Shown: positions 9,115 through 17,857 of the stretch, in pieces
How the letters are laid out: each line of letters begins with the position of its first letter
How positions within the stretch are numbered: position 1 is the stretch's first letter
Source of the DNA: CAYVBJ01 sp964449075
GTDB lineage: Bacteria; Bacteroidota; Rhodothermia; Balneolales; Balneolaceae
Direction of reading: 5' to 3'
Length of the DNA stretch: 64,000 bases
Assembly (NCBI GenBank): GCA_964449075.1
Contig: CAYVBJ010000005.1
Location: 62,001-126,000, forward strand
Program-made: the position numbers and the translations under genes
Notes under the pieces: generated by a model
Told to the model about the DNA's origin: nothing
What the model saw: the letters and a program-made list of their open reading frames with translations, nothing else
Databases searched by the model: none

Positions 9115-9717
9115 TCAGTTTATAAACTGATCAGTTACAAACCGCCATTCTCGCTTTGCATGCTCACCGGCATACTCTACACCTATTCGCGGGGTGGATC
9201 TTATTGAGGATTTGTCAACCTTGAAATCATGATCCTCAATCCAGATAGGACCTTCTGTCAAATCTGTACATGTATCTGATGTTTTAATACCAAGTGCTTC
9301 CGATAACATTCCGGGCCCGGATGTGAGTGGTTTGGATTTGCCGGTATTGTTACGTCTCTGTTTCATGATTTCAATTCCCTGTAATGGATATACCCCCCGA
9401 ATTAATACTGCATCTGCAATATTTTCTTTATTGGTAACAACATTAAAAAGGTGATGAATACCATAGCAGAGATAAACGTAAGCGTGTCCTGCGGGGCCAT
9501 ACATCACTTCGGTTCGTTTGGTGCGCAAGCCGTCATTTGCATGACACGCACGATCGTCTCTGCCGCAATAGGCTTCCGTTTCAGTGATGATACCACTGGT
9601 AAACCGGTTACCTTTTTTTGAGCAAAGCACCTTGCCAATCAGTCGGCGACTGATTTCAACAACATCTTCACGTTCGTAAAAAGATCGCGGTAGAATTGTG
9701 CCCCTGTTGCTTTTCAC
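9115..9717 (-). CDS. 3-methyladenine (alkylpurine) DNA glycosylase, AAG/MPG family
   Basis: Base-excision repair enzyme that removes alkylated purines from DNA. The 200-residue protein has the family hallmarks: LPRSFYER at the start, the active-site Glu in ITETEAYCGRDDRACHA, the YGPAGHAYVYLCYGIHHLFNVV segment, and SGPGMLSEALGI. It overlaps the upstream YihY gene by 4 bp (9714-9717), indicating translational coupling in a two-gene operon, although the functions are unrelated. Confidence 0.95.
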   Translation of the reverse strand: MKSNRGTILPRSFYEREDVVEISRRLIGKVLCSKKGNRFTSGIITETEAYCGRDDRACHANDGLRTKRTEVMYGPAGHAYVYLCYGIHHLFNVVTNKENIADAVLIRGVYPLQGIEIMKQRRNNTGKSKPLTSGPGMLSEALGIKTSDTCTDLTEGPIWIEDHDFKVDKSSIRSTPRIGVEYAGEHAKREWRFVTDQFIN

Positions 9718-10640
9718 GATATTGCCGTGTAAGGATTTCTTTCGATAGCAGGACTTTCAGAGAGATATATATCTCTGTAAGATCTTGCGAAAATTGCAGT
9801 TACAACAAATAGGGCGGCGGAGTAAAAAGCCCATAATGCAATGATAACCAGTATAGTGTAACCCTGGTAAAAATAACGGTAGGCTTCAAGAGCGTATTCC
9901 AGGTAGACACTGATTCCGAATTTTACAATTTCGAAAAGAAGCGTGTAAACGAAAGTTGCAAGAAGTGCGGTTTTAGGGCTGATTCTCTTTTCACTGACGT
10001 AACGGAAAATTGTATAAAATAACAGAAAAGTAAAAATGATCGGTACGATATTAGTCAGCAGGTCAGCAACCCACCCAAGCTGAATCACAACATCTGTATA
10101 GGGAATAACAATCTGTCCGAGCGGAAACAGCGATATCAGGGATATTGCCATGCTGAAAAAGACAAATACACCGCCAATAACCCCAAAGGTGAAGAAGTTG
10201 TAGATAAACTCCATTACAGGGTGCTTGCGCTCTTCGATATCAAAAACATCAAAAATGACATGCTTCAGGGAGTGAAAAAGACCTTGTGCTACAAACAGAA
10301 GAACAACAATACCCACAATTCCGAATACGCGCCGGGCACCAACAAGAGGCCTTATCATCGATTCAATTGTTATGACTCCTTCAATAACATCCCCTGATTC
10401 GGTTTGGTAACTGAATTTTGGGAAAAGTTCGCGTCCATAGCGAATGAGTTCCTGGAACGCCTCATCGACTGACAGAATATAGCCAAGTATGGATATCAGG
10501 ATAAGTATAAAAGGAACAGCACAGATAAAAAGATTAAAGGTGATTGCAGAGGCATTAAAAAAAACATCCTTCTTTTTGATAAGAATCCAGGCAAATCGCC
10601 AGAATCTCTTCACTTTATTTTTGTTAATTCCGTAATCCAT
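9714..10640 (-). CDS. YihY/virulence factor BrkB family inner-membrane protein
   Basis: A 308-residue polytopic membrane protein with six predicted transmembrane helices. It has the YihY/BrkB family features: an N-terminal FFNASAITFNLFICAVPF segment leading into helix 1 and a C-terminal GFxxYLEYALEAYRYFYQGYT stretch. The family was once annotated as ribonuclease BN but is a membrane protein of uncertain role, possibly in transport. It is the first gene of a two-gene unit with the alkylpurine glycosylase. Confidence 0.9.
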   Translation of the reverse strand: MDYGINKNKVKRFWRFAWILIKKKDVFFNASAITFNLFICAVPFILILISILGYILSVDEAFQELIRYGRELFPKFSYQTESGDVIEGVITIESMIRPLVGARRVFGIVGIVVLLFVAQGLFHSLKHVIFDVFDIEERKHPVMEFIYNFFTFGVIGGVFVFFSMAISLISLFPLGQIVIPYTDVVIQLGWVADLLTNIVPIIFTFLLFYTIFRYVSEKRISPKTALLATFVYTLLFEIVKFGISVYLEYALEAYRYFYQGYTILVIIALWAFYSAALFVVTAIFARSYRDIYLSESPAIERNPYTAIS

Positions 10641-10730
10641 ATTTACCCAAAATAATGTGCATTCAGATTAAAGCCAACAAAATTTACCACGTGGATAATA
10701 TACATGGCAAGGAGGAACGACGGACTACTA

Positions 10731-10760
10731 TTTGGGAAAAAATTACCAATCTTACCTTTA
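10731..10760 (+). promoter_or_regulatory. Bacteroidota-type promoter for mutS
   Basis: TTTG (10731-10734) and TACCTTTA (10753-10760, 7 of 8 positions of TAnnTTTG) are separated by 18 nt. This fits the -33/-7 elements of Bacteroidota housekeeping promoters and lies about 70 nt upstream of the mutS ATG. Confidence 0.5.
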
Positions 10761-10830
10761 CCTTCTTATACTTATATTTATGAACAATCGAATTTAGCAA
10801 TCCACTTCATACTGCAGGTAAAATTTTTTG

Positions 10831-13506
10831 ATGAGTACGAAAAAGCAGACGCCGTTAATGCGGCAATATTTTGAGATCAAGGAAAAACACCCGGGAACCA
10901 TACTTCTGTTTCGCGTGGGAGACTTCTACGAAACTTTTTCAGACGACGCCATTCTTGTTAGCAAGGAGCTTGGAATAACACTGACAAAACGAAATAACGG
11001 CGGTGATCAGACCCCTCTTGCCGGATTTCCCTATCATGCGCTCGACAGCTATCTGCCCAAACTTGTAAAAAGGGGATACCGGGTAGCAATATGTGAGCAG
11101 ACCGAAGATCCCGAACAGGCAAAAAAGGCCGGTAAAAAGATTGTAAACAGGGAAGTGACCGAAGTGACCACACCCGGTGTTACAATGTCGGATAAACTGC
11201 TGGATCATAAAAGAAATAACTATATCGCTTCCGTTTTCTGGGCCGGAGGCACGGCCGGTGTGGCGTTTTCTGATATCTCAACAGGAGAGTTTGCATTGAG
11301 CCAGGTTTCAAAAAATGAACTGGACAGCCTGCTGCAATCCCTGCAGCCTTCAGAGATTCTTCTGCAAAAAAAATTCAAAAACAACCTCCCTGATGTTACG
11401 GATTCCTACAATAGTACATTTATAGAGGATTGGGTGTATGAAGGCGATTACGGGTATAAATTGCTGACCGATCATTTTAAAACGCACTCACTAAAAGGTT
11501 TTGGAGTTGAAGATTTGAAAATCGCCCAAATAGCGGCGGGATCCCTGCTCCATTATATGCAGGAGACTCAAAAATCGTCCCTTGGCCATCTCAGAAAGCT
11601 GTATGCCTATGAGAACAGCGATTATATGGCTCTCGACGGATCAACAAAAAGAAACCTTGAGCTTACGTCAAGTCTTCAGATGGGTGGAACCGAGGGAACT
11701 CTTGTCTCAATCCTGGACTCAACCAATACGGCAATGGGAAGCCGTCTGTTGAGAAAATGGATTATGAGGCCGTTAAAACAGGTGAAACCGATAGAGCAGC
11801 GCCTGAATGCTGTGAATGAATTGTATAACAAGCATCCTGTCCGCGAACAACTTCGCGAGGAACTGGAGCATATCAGTGACCTGGAACGGCTGATTTCCAG
11901 GATCAGTGTTGGACGTACCAATGCAAGAGACCTGCAGCAGCTACAACTATCGCTGGCACAGATCCCGCGTGTAAAAATGCAGCTTTCAGGATTTGAAAAC
12001 GATCTGTTGCTAAAGGACATCAACAGTCGCCTGAAAATGCTGGTAGATGTGCAGGAGCGAATAGAAGATGCACTGGCTGAAGATCCACCGGCAAGCACCA
12101 GGGATGGCGGTATCTTTAAAGACGGGTTTAACAGCGACCTGGACGAGCTTCGTGATATTGCCAGGAACGGGAAAAAATATATTGCTGAAATCAAAAACTC
12201 TCTGATGAAAGAGACCGGTATCACATCTCTTAAAATCGGCTACAACAAGGTTTTTGGATACTACATTGAAGTGACCAACACCCACAAGAATAAAGTGCCG
12301 GAGAATTTTATTCGCAAACAGACCCTGGTCAATTCGGAGCGTTACATCACACCTGAATTGAAGGAAGTGGAAGAAAAAGTACTCTCGGCTGAAGAGAAAA
12401 TCAAAACCCTCGAAGCTGAACTGTTTGAAGAGCTGCGCCTCTATGTTGCAGAACATGCCGACCGCGTTCAGGAGATTGCACAGGCCCTTGCCGAAGCAGA
12501 TTGTCTTCAAAGTTTTGCAGAAGTAGCTTTTCGGAATAACTACGTGCTCCCGGAAATAAACAACAGTGATATCCTGAATATTAAAAAAGGGCGCCACCCG
12601 GTTGTTGAAAAAGCACTGCCTGCCGGTGAACCGTTTATTCCGAATGATATCTACCTGGATAACAGCGAGTACCAGATCCTGATTATTACCGGACCGAATA
12701 TGGCGGGCAAAAGCATTATTTTGCGTCAGGCCGGCTTGCTTGTGCTGATGGCCCAGCTCGGTAGTTTTGTCCCGGCCAAAGAGGCGAAAATCGGCCTCGT
12801 GGATAAAATTTTTACAAGGGTGGGTGCATCCGATAACCTGGCCGCGGGAGAGAGCACATTCCTGGTTGAGATGAATGAAGCGGCGAATATCCTGAACAAT
12901 GCCACGCCAAAATCTCTGATACTGCTGGATGAAGTGGGGCGGGGCACCAGTACGTTCGACGGACTGAGCATCGCCTGGTCTCTGGCTGAATACCTGCATA
13001 ACAAACCGACAGTGGCAGCCAAAACACTTTTTGCAACACACTATCATGAACTGAACGAACTTGAGAGCCGCTACGAGAGAATCAAAAATTTTAATGTTCA
13101 GGTGAAGGAGCACAACGGGAAAGTGATCTTTCTTAGGAAATTGGTGAGAGGCGGGGCTGACCACAGTTACGGTATCCAGGTTGCAGGAATGGCCGGTCTT
13201 CCGGAAGTGGTTATTGAACGGGCGAAAGAGATTTTGAAGAACCTGGAAAGTCATTCCCTGGACGTCAGTCATCATGGCGAAAATGGAGCGGTGCGGAAAA
13301 CGGCTGCCAAAAAGGAAGCTGCACGGCAAACGGTTCAGCAGGTGGAACGGCAGGAGGCGCTCCCGCAAATGTCGCTATTCAATACACAGATCGATCCGAA
13401 TGTTGAAACTCTTTTAAATAAGCTGGAAGCTGCCGATCCAGAACGAATGACACCGATTGAAGCACTTATTTTGGTGAGTGAGCTGAAGCGGCTGGGTCAG
13501 CAGTGA
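10831..13506 (+). CDS. mutS: DNA mismatch repair protein MutS
   Basis: Mismatch-recognition ATPase of 891 residues. The N-terminal mismatch-binding motif is visible as Phe32-Tyr-Glu34 in GDFYETF. Connector and core domains follow, then the ATPase with Walker A GPNMAGKS near residue 621, a LLDEVGRGTSTFDG Walker B/signature region and ATHYHEL. The C-terminal MSLF motif (beta-clamp-like region) and a PIEALILVSELKRL tail are intact. A TTG three bases upstream is less likely than the ATG at 10831. The downstream gene is 129 nt away on the same strand. Confidence 0.98.
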   Translation: MSTKKQTPLMRQYFEIKEKHPGTILLFRVGDFYETFSDDAILVSKELGITLTKRNNGGDQTPLAGFPYHALDSYLPKLVKRGYRVAICEQTEDPEQAKKAGKKIVNREVTEVTTPGVTMSDKLLDHKRNNYIASVFWAGGTAGVAFSDISTGEFALSQVSKNELDSLLQSLQPSEILLQKKFKNNLPDVTDSYNSTFIEDWVYEGDYGYKLLTDHFKTHSLKGFGVEDLKIAQIAAGSLLHYMQETQKSSLGHLRKLYAYENSDYMALDGSTKRNLELTSSLQMGGTEGTLVSILDSTNTAMGSRLLRKWIMRPLKQVKPIEQRLNAVNELYNKHPVREQLREELEHISDLERLISRISVGRTNARDLQQLQLSLAQIPRVKMQLSGFENDLLLKDINSRLKMLVDVQERIEDALAEDPPASTRDGGIFKDGFNSDLDELRDIARNGKKYIAEIKNSLMKETGITSLKIGYNKVFGYYIEVTNTHKNKVPENFIRKQTLVNSERYITPELKEVEEKVLSAEEKIKTLEAELFEELRLYVAEHADRVQEIAQALAEADCLQSFAEVAFRNNYVLPEINNSDILNIKKGRHPVVEKALPAGEPFIPNDIYLDNSEYQILIITGPNMAGKSIILRQAGLLVLMAQLGSFVPAKEAKIGLVDKIFTRVGASDNLAAGESTFLVEMNEAANILNNATPKSLILLDEVGRGTSTFDGLSIAWSLAEYLHNKPTVAAKTLFATHYHELNELESRYERIKNFNVQVKEHNGKVIFLRKLVRGGADHSYGIQVAGMAGLPEVVIERAKEILKNLESHSLDVSHHGENGAVRKTAAKKEAARQTVQQVERQEALPQMSLFNTQIDPNVETLLNKLEAADPERMTPIEALILVSELKRLGQQ

Positions 13507-13635
13507 AGAATCCCGCGGATTTCGGGGATAGCGCAGATTATGGGGCGGAAATCTGTAAAAGCAAAATGGAATCATGCTTTAACAGATTTTTGTTCTCTTG
13601 GTAAACGGAAATGTTAAAGCTAAAAAATAGTGGTT

Positions 13636-14082
13636 ATGGAATGGTTTGTATATCTCTCCGGGGAAATTCATTCTGATTGGAGAGAAGAAATAGAGAACGG
13701 GATTGAGAAAGAGAGTCTGCCAATTGAAACGTTTGCCCCGGTTACCGATCATCCGGCGAGTGACAATTGCGGGGTTGATATCCTGGGAGGCGAAGAGAAA
13801 GATTTTTGGAAAGATCACAAAGGTGCGCAGATCAATGCAATCCGGACCCGCACACTGATTGAACAATCGGATATTGTGGTGGTGAAATTCGGAGATCAAT
13901 ACAAGCAGTGGAATGCCGCTTTTGACGCCGGTTACGCTGCTGCTTTAGGGAAAAAGCTGATTATCCTCCACAATCCTGAACACACTCACGCTCTCAAAGA
14001 AGTAGATGCCGCTGCACTTGCCGTTGCCGAAACACCCGGGCAGGTCGTTGAAGTACTAAAGTATGTAACAACGAAGGAATAA
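13636..14082 (+). CDS. YtoQ-family protein
   Basis: A 148-residue cytosolic protein of the YtoQ family, related to the nucleoside 2-deoxyribosyltransferase-like fold. Conserved family stretches are FVYLSGEIHSDWREEIENG at the start, the SDNCGVDILG segment, NAIRTRTLIEQSDIVV, and FGDQYKQWNAAFDAGYAAALGK. The biological role is not known. An in-frame GTG at 13630 is possible, but the ATG at 13636 aligns with the usual family start. Confidence 0.88.
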   Translation: MEWFVYLSGEIHSDWREEIENGIEKESLPIETFAPVTDHPASDNCGVDILGGEEKDFWKDHKGAQINAIRTRTLIEQSDIVVVKFGDQYKQWNAAFDAGYAAALGKKLIILHNPEHTHALKEVDAAALAVAETPGQVVEVLKYVTTKE

Positions 14083-14207
14083 ATAAAAAAGAGTATCGTT
14101 TTGCCGGATAGCTTTTGTTCTTAAATTGTCATATTTGAGGTTAATTTCTTTAATTATACTAAATCACTGAAAGACAATTAAATAGTAACGAAAACAGGAG
14201 TTTGAAA

Positions 14208-14630
14208 ATGGGTTGTTTTAATTCGGTAGTTATAAATGCACCAGCTGACAAAGTATGGTCGGCGATAAGAGATTTTCACGATTTGAGCTGGGCGCCTAAT
14301 GTAGTGGAAGATGTAGAGAAGGTTGGTGATATTCCCGGTACACAAATTGGGGCAAAACGAGTGCTGAATGGTGCATTCCAGGAAACACTGCTCGGGCTGG
14401 ATGATAACCGGAGAACTCTGCGGTACAGTATTGATGATGGTCCGGATGCAGTATCAAAAGATAATGTAAAAGGGTACGTGGGTAGGGTTCAGGTATTGCC
14501 GGTAACGGATACAGATACAACCTATATTTCGTGGGAGACATCCTGGGACTCAAGCGGCGGCGGCGTACAGGAGTTTTGCGACCCGATTTACCAGGCTCTT
14601 CTTGCTGATTTGAAAAAGACGTTTTCTTAG
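14208..14630 (+). CDS. SRPBCC-family (START/Bet v1-like) protein
   Basis: A 140-residue single-domain protein of the SRPBCC superfamily (polyketide cyclase/dehydrase-like). It opens SVVINAPADKVWSAIRDFHDLSW, the usual strand-helix start of the fold, and ends with the long C-terminal helix FCDPIYQALLADLKKTF. These proteins bind hydrophobic ligands; the ligand is unknown. The start at 14208 is chosen because AGGAG at 14196-14200 lies 7 nt upstream, an unusually good ribosome binding site for this genome; a TTG at 14202 is too close to it. Confidence 0.85.
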   Translation: MGCFNSVVINAPADKVWSAIRDFHDLSWAPNVVEDVEKVGDIPGTQIGAKRVLNGAFQETLLGLDDNRRTLRYSIDDGPDAVSKDNVKGYVGRVQVLPVTDTDTTYISWETSWDSSGGGVQEFCDPIYQALLADLKKTFS

Positions 14631-15085
14631 AAAAAATCCCAATCCTCACAAAAGTTCCATTTCTGATACAATATATCAGTTGAGCAAGCGTACTCGGGAA
14701 TCAGAGTTGCTTGGGTGAGGCGGACTACATCTTTTCTGCAAAAAACTTCGATGACAGAACTCTTCCTCCGGTTGTCTAAAATGGTCCACCAACTTGAGGA
14801 GTTTTTCAAGACAGTTGTTGATTAATCGAAGGTTGCCAAAACGATACTGGGAACAACTTGTCCACCGACTGACAACTATAATTAATACGATGAAACCAGA
14901 GTGGTCATTTAAACTACTGAATCAAATTCAGACGGTTTGAAACTGTTAGAGGCAAGGTTACGCAGGGGATACTACACATTCTATAATTTATTTATCAGGT
15001 AAAGGTATAAAAGTTGTAACAATTTCATTTACAATCGCTCCTGTTAACACTAAACTTTAATTTAAAATTAAACAAAACAAAACTT
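14631..15085. other. 455-nt intergenic stretch without a recognised gene
   Basis: Only short frames are present and none resembles a known family. The sequence is unlike the flanking coding regions. It marks the left boundary of the accessory stretch that follows. Confidence 0.5.
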
Positions 15086-15478
15086 ATGAGACTTATTACT
15101 TTAGCGCTTATTTCATCACTGTTTCTAACAAGTTGTGCAACCATTTTTTCATCAAAAGAAAAAGAGTTAACGGTAACATCGAATCCTACTGATACAGAAG
15201 TATATGTGAATGAAAGGATGATGGGAAAAACGCCGTTAGAACTTGAGTTAAAACCAGATAAGACATACGTAATCAAATTCAAGCGTGATGGATACCAAAC
15301 TGTTGAACGGGTTGTTAAATCAAAAACTGGTGCTGGTTGGATTGTTATGGATGTTATTTTTGGAGTAGTCCCTGTTATAGTCGATGCCGCAACAGGGGAT
15401 TGGAAGAAACTCGATCAGGAAGCCGTTGATGCCACACTTGAAAAAAACACAGCAGTATCAACAACAAACACTAATTAA
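15086..15478 (+). CDS. PEGA-domain lipoprotein
   Basis: A 130-residue exported lipoprotein. The signal ends in the lipobox LTSC (Cys near residue 17). A PEGA domain follows: LTVTSNPTDTEVYVNERMMG, KTPLELELKPDKTYVIKFKRDGYQ, which is typical of surface-associated Bacteroidota lipoproteins. The C-terminal half has a short hydrophobic segment (WIVMDVIFGVVPVIVDAATG). The role is unknown. It forms its own transcription unit and ends at a strong terminator. Confidence 0.85.
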   Translation: MRLITLALISSLFLTSCATIFSSKEKELTVTSNPTDTEVYVNERMMGKTPLELELKPDKTYVIKFKRDGYQTVERVVKSKTGAGWIVMDVIFGVVPVIVDAATGDWKKLDQEAVDATLEKNTAVSTTNTN

Positions 15479-15514
15479 AAGAGGTATAGTTATCAATTAG
15501 ACCTCATTTATTTG

Positions 15515-15546
15515 AGCCGGTGTCTTAAGAGATACCGGCTTTTTTT
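15515..15546 (+). terminator. Rho-independent terminator of the PEGA lipoprotein gene
   Basis: AGCCGGT (15515-15521) pairs with ACCGGCT (15534-15540), and the stem extends inward to 11 bp with a 4-nt TAAG-type loop. It is followed directly by seven T. Confidence 0.93.
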
Positions 15547-15626
15547 ATGTCTAATACGAAGATCATATAAGAAGTTAAATCAGAATTAATTTTCCAAAAA
15601 TTATTCAATCAAACAGATCCAGGTGT

Positions 15627-15812
15627 GATTATTATGAAAAGCTGGAGGACTCCATAACGTATTATTTTGATCGATTTTTAGAAGCGATAATAAATCATGA
15701 TTCTGAATCTATAAATAATTATAAACTCGTTGATGTTATAAAACTTATTCAAATCTATATTTTTGCCAAAGCCGATACTGGAAAAGATAAAATGAAAGAC
15801 TTGTTATCATAA
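15627..15812 (+). pseudogene. Orphan C-terminal gene fragment
   Basis: An open frame of 61 codons ending in TAA has convincing protein character (EKLEDSITYYFDRFLEAI, then LVDVIKLIQIYIFAKADTGK) but no start codon near its beginning and no upstream domain. It looks like the 3' end of a longer gene, possibly the C-terminal helix region of an oxidoreductase or sugar-modifying enzyme; the family is not certain. It lies between the PEGA terminator and attC-like site A, and its TAA is 5 bp before that site, as expected for a cassette-borne gene remnant. Confidence 0.4.
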
Positions 15813-15816
15813 GCAG

Positions 15817-15900
15817 TATAACGATTTAGCGACTAAGCGGTCAGGTAACCAATTTTCCAAAGCTTTGAACCGCAAACACATCCGCTTGCCGCTGGTTATG
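15817..15900. repeat. attC-like inverted-repeat site A
   Basis: An 84-bp imperfect palindrome. The outer arms are TATAACG (15817-15823) and GTTATG (15895-15900); the inner arms are AAGCGG (15835-15840) and CCGCTT (15882-15887), with a GCG/CGC pair between them. The two-box-per-arm architecture with an unpaired central loop is that of integron attC recombination sites. Its right arm (GCTGGTTATG) is identical to that of site C at 20075-20084, and its centre (CGCAAACACATCCG) matches site B. Confidence 0.5.
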
Positions 15901-15919
15901 CCTGAACTGCCTTGAGGTG

Positions 15920-16110
15920 TTTAATGCTTCTGAAAGTAGCCATGCCGCAGCAGGAGAAACCCCTCGTTTGTCTCGAATAATTTCGTTGAACCGCTAAGTG
16001 GGAATATCCAGATGATCCGCTAATTCTTTCTGAGTTAATCCCATCGGCTCAAGATATTCTTTTAGTAAGATCGTGCCGGGATGTGTGGTTATTCTCTTTT
16101 GTGAGGGCAT
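15920..16110 (-). pseudogene. HigA/VapI-like antitoxin, interrupted by in-frame TAG
   Basis: Reading on the minus strand from an ATG at 16110, the protein starts MPSQKRITTHPGTILLKEYL and continues EPMGLTQKELADHLDIP, the XRE-type HTH opening of HigA/VapI antitoxins. An in-frame TAG at 15994-15996 replaces a residue that is normally Gln in this family (CAG to TAG). The same frame continues beyond it with RFNEIIRDKRGVSPAAAWLL, the expected second half. The C-terminus then runs into attC-like site A instead of the normal family ending. No cognate toxin gene is seen upstream, so it appears to be a dead antitoxin remnant. Confidence 0.7.
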
Positions 16111-16244
16111 AACGGTTAGCATATAAACGGCGCTGGGATTATAATTTCTTTTAGATAGCGAAATTAATTGCTTGCAATCAAGTTTCCATCGCACCCGATT
16201 TAAAACGCCTTAGGGTACTTATATTTCCACTCACAGACGCAGGG

Positions 16245-17078
16245 TCAACGATCTACAGGCTGAAAATCGTTTATCTTCACCTCCATGTTTTCAGTAAAGG
16301 TGTCCATTGCAATTTCGATTTTCCCGGTAGATATGAGTTCTTCATTGTTCCTTATGTTGGTGATTGTCTGCTGTTTATCTTTGCTCAGGATCAGTTGCGA
16401 CTCTAATGTGAAGAATGACTTTGCACCCGTGTTTTCAATACAAACGTAAATATTTGATTCCTGGAATTCATCAAAACATTTTTGAAAAAGTTGCTCGAAG
16501 CTAACATATCGGATTACCTTCGTTTTAGAACTGCCCAGTTCGATTTCTTCAGCTTTTTCCAGGAATACGGCCTGACCATCATCAATTGAAGTTTTTAAGC
16601 GGTAACCGCCTTCGGCTCCCTCTGAAATATGAACTGAAAAGCTGAAACCGGTTTGATCAAATTCATCAACTTCTATCAGTTCGATGTGGTGCATTCCGGC
16701 CTCCAGGGATTTCTCTACTTCTTCCTGTTTTATTCTTTCTGACCTCGTTTTGTCAGCCGACCAATCTCTGAAAGTTCCGGAAAGGATAAAAACAACGATG
16801 ATAACAGCGAGTCCTCCTAATGAATATTTCGCTAATCCGGCATAGTTTTCATCTTTTTGTGATTTATAGCCTATCCAGATAAAATAAATGCCCGCAGCAA
16901 CCAGCGTGATGCCCACCAAAACAAAAACGAAATACCAAAAGATGGCGGACTGATCGGCTTTCTCCAGAGCATCAACTACCGAATAGATATAAAATCCAAT
17001 ACTCGCTGCCCCCAGCAAGAACGAGAGAACGCCCGCGATTATAGAAATGATAGCTATAAATTTTCGGGAGGCTGTCAT
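16245..17078 (-). CDS. Hypothetical membrane protein with soluble C-terminal domain
   Basis: A 277-residue protein with no recognised family. Three hydrophobic helices are predicted in the N-terminal third (about residues 7-33, 45-70 and 84-101). They are followed by a charged linker (DKTRSERIKQEEVEKSLEAG) and a beta-rich domain with alternating hydrophobic residues from about residue 130 to the end. The topology suggests a membrane-anchored protein with an exposed domain. It lies in the accessory stretch between the broken HigA-like gene and a 209-bp repeat copy, in the same orientation as its neighbours. Confidence 0.6.
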   Translation of the reverse strand: MTASRKFIAIISIIAGVLSFLLGAASIGFYIYSVVDALEKADQSAIFWYFVFVLVGITLVAAGIYFIWIGYKSQKDENYAGLAKYSLGGLAVIIVVFILSGTFRDWSADKTRSERIKQEEVEKSLEAGMHHIELIEVDEFDQTGFSFSVHISEGAEGGYRLKTSIDDGQAVFLEKAEEIELGSSKTKVIRYVSFEQLFQKCFDEFQESNIYVCIENTGAKSFFTLESQLILSKDKQQTITNIRNNEELISTGKIEIAMDTFTENMEVKINDFQPVDR

Positions 17079-17165
17079 TTTTTATGTGAAAGGTTTATTT
17101 CAATGTTGGAAAACCTGATGGAAACTGCAATTATTCCTTTATTGGGGTTAATATGTGTATCTAAC

Positions 17166-17374
17166 ATAATTCCACGACAAACTGTTTTCAGCGTTGTCTG
17201 TCGCAGAATATCCGTTTCCGTTACTATTTGCAAATAAACCACTCAGAGTATGAATGTTTATCAGAAAATAAGAAAAGTATATTGCGGGGAGACTATCAGA
17301 AAAAGAAATTGAATCCTTATGGATGGCATTTGTCAGAAGACCGGGGTTATATCAGATGTTTGAAACGGAGCTGC
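17166..17374 (+). repeat. 209-bp dispersed direct repeat, copy 1
   Basis: This block recurs at 20822-21030 with the same length and orientation and 8 mismatches in 209 bp (about 96% identity), with no gaps. It begins ATAATTCCACGACAAACTG and ends GAAACGGAGCTGC. A short frame through it is open in both copies but has no recognisable family and no conserved start, so it is treated as non-coding or a gene fragment. The two copies bracket the amidohydrolase, VOC and higBA genes. Confidence 0.85.
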
Positions 17375-17393
17375 TTACTCGATTGTGTCCTTA

Positions 17394-17708
17394 CTAAGTC
17401 GAATATTCCATCAACTCAATAGGAACACCATTCTCTTCAATAAAAGCTACGGTTAAACCTTCACTTGGTGAATTTGGTTCAATAATTACCTTCTTGCCTT
17501 TTAGTTCTGCTTCTAAATCATCAACTTCAAACGCCAAATGTGGAACCGTCTTTACTAGTTCAGGATATGGCGCACCTTCCCAATAGTGTTGTAATTGAAT
17601 TCCATAAGGATTACTGGTGTGATCAGTTACAGTCATTTTCATGTCCGGCAAATCAATACCGCCTTCAAACTTCTCTTTCCTTGGAATTCCTATGTGATTG
17701 AATTTCAT
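17394..17708 (-). CDS. Small VOC/glyoxalase-fold protein
   Basis: A 104-residue protein of the vicinal oxygen chelate superfamily. It has the opening MKFNHIGIP, a central VPHLAFEVDDLEAELKG strand-helix and the ending VAFIEENGVPIELMEY, where the final Glu is the usual metal ligand. It is shorter than typical members (about 120-130), lacking part of the first beta-alpha repeat. The substrate is unknown. Proteins of this fold are frequent cargo of gene cassettes, consistent with its setting. Confidence 0.8.
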   Translation of the reverse strand: MKFNHIGIPRKEKFEGGIDLPDMKMTVTDHTSNPYGIQLQHYWEGAPYPELVKTVPHLAFEVDDLEAELKGKKVIIEPNSPSEGLTVAFIEENGVPIELMEYST

Positions 17709-17857
17709 ATTTCTTAATGATTTAAAAGTCTAAGGACATAGCGACCCAGTGCATAACCTGCATGGAGATTACTAACTAAGTAAGGATACAAATTTTTGAA
17801 TTAGCAAAACATAAAGCCAGCGGTGAGGCCTGTCCGTCGAATGAGCAGATTACAGGG

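Noticed and set aside
12010..13368. Long 452-codon open frame antisense to mutS
   Set aside because: It lies wholly within a well-supported mutS gene, has no recognisable domain and arises from the codon bias of the sense strand.
14627..14809. 60-codon minus-strand frame as an insertion-sequence remnant
   Set aside because: No transposase motif or inverted terminal repeat could be found; treated as non-coding.
17228..17422. Short open frame within the 209-bp repeat (also in copy 2) as a gene
   Set aside because: The frame is open in both copies but no start, family or ribosome binding site supports it, and the conserved block extends beyond it on both sides.
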